Of a stretch of 28,272 nt of DNA, positions 25,627 through 28,272 are shown piece by piece (the stretch's first letter is position 1; the number at the start of each line of letters is the position of its first letter). Source of the DNA: Zoogloea sp. (GTDB taxonomy: Bacteria > Pseudomonadota > Gammaproteobacteria > Burkholderiales > Rhodocyclaceae); assembly GCA_016720685.1 (NCBI GenBank), contig JADKKC010000052.1, forward strand, positions 1 to 28,272, given 5' to 3'. Below the pieces are notes generated by a model, which was not told the origin of the DNA, searched no databases, and saw only the letters and a program-made list of their open reading frames with translations. Made by a program: the position numbers and the translations under genes.

Positions 25627-26814
25627 TCAGCCGCGCGGCATGCCTAGCCCGCGCTCGGCGATGAGGTTGAGCTGGATCTCGTTGGTGCCGGCGTAAATGG
25701 TGTCGGCGCGAGAGAAGAAGAACACCTGCTGCAGACGGCGCAGAGGATCGTCCTGGGCCTGAAGATCGCCGGCCGTGCCCATCACGTCCATGGCCAGCTC
25801 ACCCAGATCACGGTGCCAGTTGGACCAGGCGTACTTGTAGACCAGCGCTTCCGGGCCAACCGCCGCTTCGCCCCTGGCGAAGATGCGCAGGGCATTGGCC
25901 CGCAGGGTCCGCAGACCGATCCAGGCGTCGGCGATGCGACGCCGGATGGCCGGGTCGCGGTCAACAGCGCGGGCGCGGGTGGCGTCCACCAACAGCTGGA
26001 GTTCATGGCTGAAGTGCATCTGCTGGCCGAGGGTGGATAGCCCGCGCTCGAAGCCGAGCAGCGCCATGGCCACCTTCCAGCCCTCGCCGGGCGCGCCGAC
26101 GATGCACTCGGCAGCGGTGCAGGCGTCGTCGAAGAAGACTTCGTTGAATTCCGCCTCGCCGGTCAACTGGCGAATCGGGCGGATCTCCACGCCGGGCTGA
26201 TCCAGCGGCACCAGCAGGAAGCTGAGCCCCTCACGCCCCACGCTGCCCGGTGTGCTGCGGGCAATCACGAAGATCCACTCGGATTCGTGGGCCAGCGAGG
26301 TCCAGACCTTTTGCCCCTGAAGATGCCATTGACCACCTTCCAGCCAGCAGCGGGTGCGGATGGCGGCCAGGTCCGAGCCGGCGCCGGGCTCCGAATAGCC
26401 CTGGCACCAGAACGCCGTGCCCTCCCTGATGCCCGGCAAAAAACGCTGCTGTTGCTCGGGCGTGCCGAAATCGATCAGGGTGGGGGCCAGCAGGGTTTCA
26501 CCGATATGGCCCATCCGGCCGGGGCCACCGGCGCGGGCGTATTCCTCGTGGAAGGCCACCTGGAGCGACACGGGCAACTCGCGGCCGCCGTGGGCGCGGG
26601 GCCAGCCCAGGCCGATCCAGCCGCCGGAGGCCATCACCTGCTCCCATTCCCGACGCAGTTGCGAATGGGCGGTTTCGTCCCCCGGGCCGCCCCGGTGGCG
26701 CAGCACTTCAAAACGGCCGCTCAGATGGCGCGCCATCCAGTCGGCCACTTCGGCCCGGAAGGCCTGCTCGTCAACGGCGGGCGCGGGTGCCTGCTGCGTG
26801 CTGCGCGCCGTGAT
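25627..26814 (-). CDS. acyl-CoA dehydrogenase (FadE-type, first of a pair)
   Basis: FAD-dependent alpha,beta-oxidation of an acyl-CoA. Visible: DEQAFRAEVADWMARHL at the N-terminus, GWIGLGWPRAHGG, FWCQGYSEPGAGSDLAAI (flavin/substrate site), WTSLAHESEW, and the C-terminal TIYAGTNEIQLNLIAERGLG. The usual catalytic Glu of the YEGT motif is replaced by Ala (YAGT); a Glu in the helix-G position (GFERGLS) could take its place, as in isovaleryl-CoA dehydrogenase. No ATG, GTG or TTG occurs in frame before the conserved N-terminus; an ATC at 26814 stands where a start is expected and GTG 26748 would be too late. The start is therefore approximate. It overlaps the second dehydrogenase. Confidence 0.85.
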   Translation of the reverse strand: MTARSTQQAPAPAVDEQAFRAEVADWMARHLSGRFEVLRHRGGPGDETAHSQLRREWEQVMASGGWIGLGWPRAHGGRELPVSLQVAFHEEYARAGGPGRMGHIGETLLAPTLIDFGTPEQQQRFLPGIREGTAFWCQGYSEPGAGSDLAAIRTRCWLEGGQWHLQGQKVWTSLAHESEWIFVIARSTPGSVGREGLSFLLVPLDQPGVEIRPIRQLTGEAEFNEVFFDDACTAAECIVGAPGEGWKVAMALLGFERGLSTLGQQMHFSHELQLLVDATRARAVDRDPAIRRRIADAWIGLRTLRANALRIFARGEAAVGPEALVYKYAWSNWHRDLGELAMDVMGTAGDLQAQDDPLRRLQQVFFFSRADTIYAGTNEIQLNLIAERGLGMPRG

Positions 26815-27928
26815 GCCGGGTATCCGGCGTCTGGCCGAGCACGCTGTCGGCCACCGCAGCGCGCCACGCGTCGGGGGTGCCGAACCACTGGCGGCCCCAC
26901 TGGGCGCGCTTGAAATGCAGCTGGGGGTCGTATTCCCAGGTAAAACCCACGCCACCGTGGAGCTGGATCGCCTCTGCGGCGCAGAAGCGGTAGGCCTCGG
27001 CGGCCTGCACCCGGGCCACGGCGATCTCGTCGAGGGCCGCCCCGGAGCTGGCGGCCAGGGCACTGCCCAGAGCCGAGCGGGCGCTTTCCAGGTGCACCAT
27101 CATCTGGGCGCAGCGGTGCTTGACGGCCTGGAAGCTGGCCACCGGACGGCCAAACTGCTGGCGCTCCCGGGTGTAGGCAACAGTGAGTTCGATGCAGCGG
27201 GCTGCGCCCCCCACCTGTTCCGCCGCCAGCAGCACAGCCGTGGCGGCCAGGGCGCCGCAAAGCCCGTCATCCAGCGCACCGGGCGAATCCAGCCGGGCCT
27301 CGGCAGCCAGACGCACCCCGTCCAGCTGCCAGCCAGCCTGGGGGCGCGTCAGATCCCAGGCCTCAAGAGGATTGCACGTGACGCCGGCGAGCCCTGCCGC
27401 GACTTCGAACAGGCCCATGCCGCCTTCCGCGAGCCGGGCCACCACGAGGGCCATGTCGGCCGTATCCCCGTCCAGAACCTGGCCGGCGAGGCCATCCAGC
27501 ACCCAACCATCGCCGTCCCGGCGGGCCTGGATGTCCAGCCCGGCAGCCGCGACGAAGGGCGACAGGCCGGGGCCGGCGATCACCGTGGCGGTGCAGCGGC
27601 CTTCCGCCATCGCCGGCAGCAGGCGCCGGCAGGCCGGGTCGGTGGCACAGCGCACCAGCAGCGGGTGGGCCAGGACCACGCTTGCAAACAAGGGCGAGCG
27701 ACTGAGCTGACGCCCGCTTTCCTCCAGCAGCACGGCCGCCTCGGCCAGGCCCAGCCCCAGGCCGCCAAAGGCTTCCGGCACGATCACCGCGGCCCAGCCC
27801 AGCTCGGCGATGCCCTGCCACAGGTCCTGGTCGCCGTCCCGGCTCTCACGGGCATTGGCGTGGCTGGCCAGATAGGCCGCCGCGGTTTCCTGGAGGGCGC
27901 GCTGCTCCTCGGTCAGGACTGCGCTCAC
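26771..27928 (-). CDS. acyl-CoA dehydrogenase (second of a pair)
   Basis: About 385 aa from GTG 27928 (MSAVLTEEQRALQETAAAYLAS), which overlaps the stop of the aldehyde dehydrogenase gene (CCGTGAGC). Features: GWAAVIVPEAFGGLGLGL, TRERQQFGRPVASFQAVKHRCA, and QLHGGVGFTWEYDPQLHFKRA near the C-terminus, which binds FAD across the dimer. It lacks the YxGTxEIQ ending. Together with its neighbour it resembles the unequal pairs of steroid-catabolic dehydrogenases (FadE26/27-like heterotetramers). The last 20 residues (TPDTRHHGAQHAAGTRARR) overlap the next gene and look atypical, so the 3' end may contain an indel. Confidence 0.86.
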   Translation of the reverse strand: MSAVLTEEQRALQETAAAYLASHANARESRDGDQDLWQGIAELGWAAVIVPEAFGGLGLGLAEAAVLLEESGRQLSRSPLFASVVLAHPLLVRCATDPACRRLLPAMAEGRCTATVIAGPGLSPFVAAAGLDIQARRDGDGWVLDGLAGQVLDGDTADMALVVARLAEGGMGLFEVAAGLAGVTCNPLEAWDLTRPQAGWQLDGVRLAAEARLDSPGALDDGLCGALAATAVLLAAEQVGGAARCIELTVAYTRERQQFGRPVASFQAVKHRCAQMMVHLESARSALGSALAASSGAALDEIAVARVQAAEAYRFCAAEAIQLHGGVGFTWEYDPQLHFKRAQWGRQWFGTPDAWRAAVADSVLGQTPDTRHHGAQHAAGTRARR

Positions 27929-28272
27929 GGGGTAACCTGCGCTTCCATGGCGGCCAGAAAGTGCTCGCCATAAGGCGGCAACATGCCCACTCCCGGCGCG
28001 GGTCATAGGCCGGCGCCCTGAACACGGTGCGCACGTGGCTCAACTCGAATGAAGCCCTCACGCCCGTGGTAATGGCCCATGCCGGAGGCGCCGACACCGC
28101 CGAAGGGGGCGTCGTGCATCGCGGCGTGGAACATGGCCTCGTTGATGGTGACACCGCCGGACAGGGTGTGATCCAGCACCCGCTGCTGCTCGGCGGCATC
28201 CTCGCCGAAGTAGTACAGGGCCAGCGGGCGCGGACGGCTGTTGATGTCGCGGATGGCTTCGCCGACTTCGTC
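27925..28272 (-). CDS. coniferyl-aldehyde-dehydrogenase-like ALDH, 3' part, frameshifted
   Basis: Only the C-terminal quarter lies in the window; the catalytic Cys is outside it. Frame 1 gives EAIRDINSRPRPLALYYFG, GGVTINEAMFHAAMHDAPFGG and VGASGMGHYHGREGF, classic ALDH. After shifts near 28045-28055 and near 27985-27995, other frames give ELSHVRTVFRAPAYDPR and MLPPYGEHFLAAMEAQVTP, the expected ending of coniferyl-aldehyde-type enzymes, with a TGA at 27925 that overlaps the GTG of the next gene. This is the upstream-most gene of the acyl-CoA dehydrogenase operon in the window. Confidence 0.78.

Overview
The window is GC-rich with short intergenic gaps, and its gene content (a DmpR-controlled multicomponent phenol hydroxylase, thiosulfate dehydrogenase cytochromes, acyl-CoA catabolism) points to a betaproteobacterium, most likely of the Rhodocyclales (Thauera/Azoarcus-like). 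That placement is inference from gene content and style, not from a marker gene.

Region 1 (1-9112), phenol catabolism. On the minus strand lie dmpK-L-M-N-O-P (phenol hydroxylase) and then a catechol 2,3-dioxygenase running off the left edge. Upstream of dmpK are a sigma-54-type -24/-12 element and two DmpR/XylR-type upstream sites 31 bp apart. A strong terminator separates this promoter from a dmpQ/xylT-type ferredoxin gene that is split by a 644-bp insert. The sigma-54 activator dmpR is divergent from dmpQ on the plus strand and keeps the residues of the phenol- and zinc-binding sensor.

Region 2 (9113-12540), accessory genes: an MFS exporter with a clipped 5' end, a hipA/yjjJ-type kinase pseudogene that has lost its catalytic loop, and a HI1419/HI1420-type toxin-antitoxin pair with a palindromic operator.

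Region 3 (12541-19200): an enoyl-CoA hydratase, a 51-residue remnant of an SDR gene, and a minus-strand set for thiosulfate/tetrathionate electron transfer. That set is a TtrS-like sensor kinase (badly damaged), a FixJ/TtrR-type regulator, a triheme cytochrome c, a TsdA-like remnant, TsdB and TsdA.

Region 4 (19201-28272), a catabolic cluster resembling steroid or alicyclic-acid degradation: FadD3-like acyl-CoA ligase, SDR, two KstD-family flavoproteins, two acyl-CoA dehydrogenases and a coniferyl-aldehyde-dehydrogenase-like gene at the right edge. A compound inverted repeat separates the two flavoprotein genes.

A marked feature is lesion density. The dmpKLMNOP genes and dmpR are intact, but from about 10.5 kb rightward many genes carry frameshifts (several in runs of five G or C), internal deletions, or G/C-homopolymer stretches where conserved domains should be. 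This fits assembly or sequencing error at least as well as true gene decay, and I flag it gene by gene. I see no tRNA, rRNA, CRISPR array or recognisable transposase.
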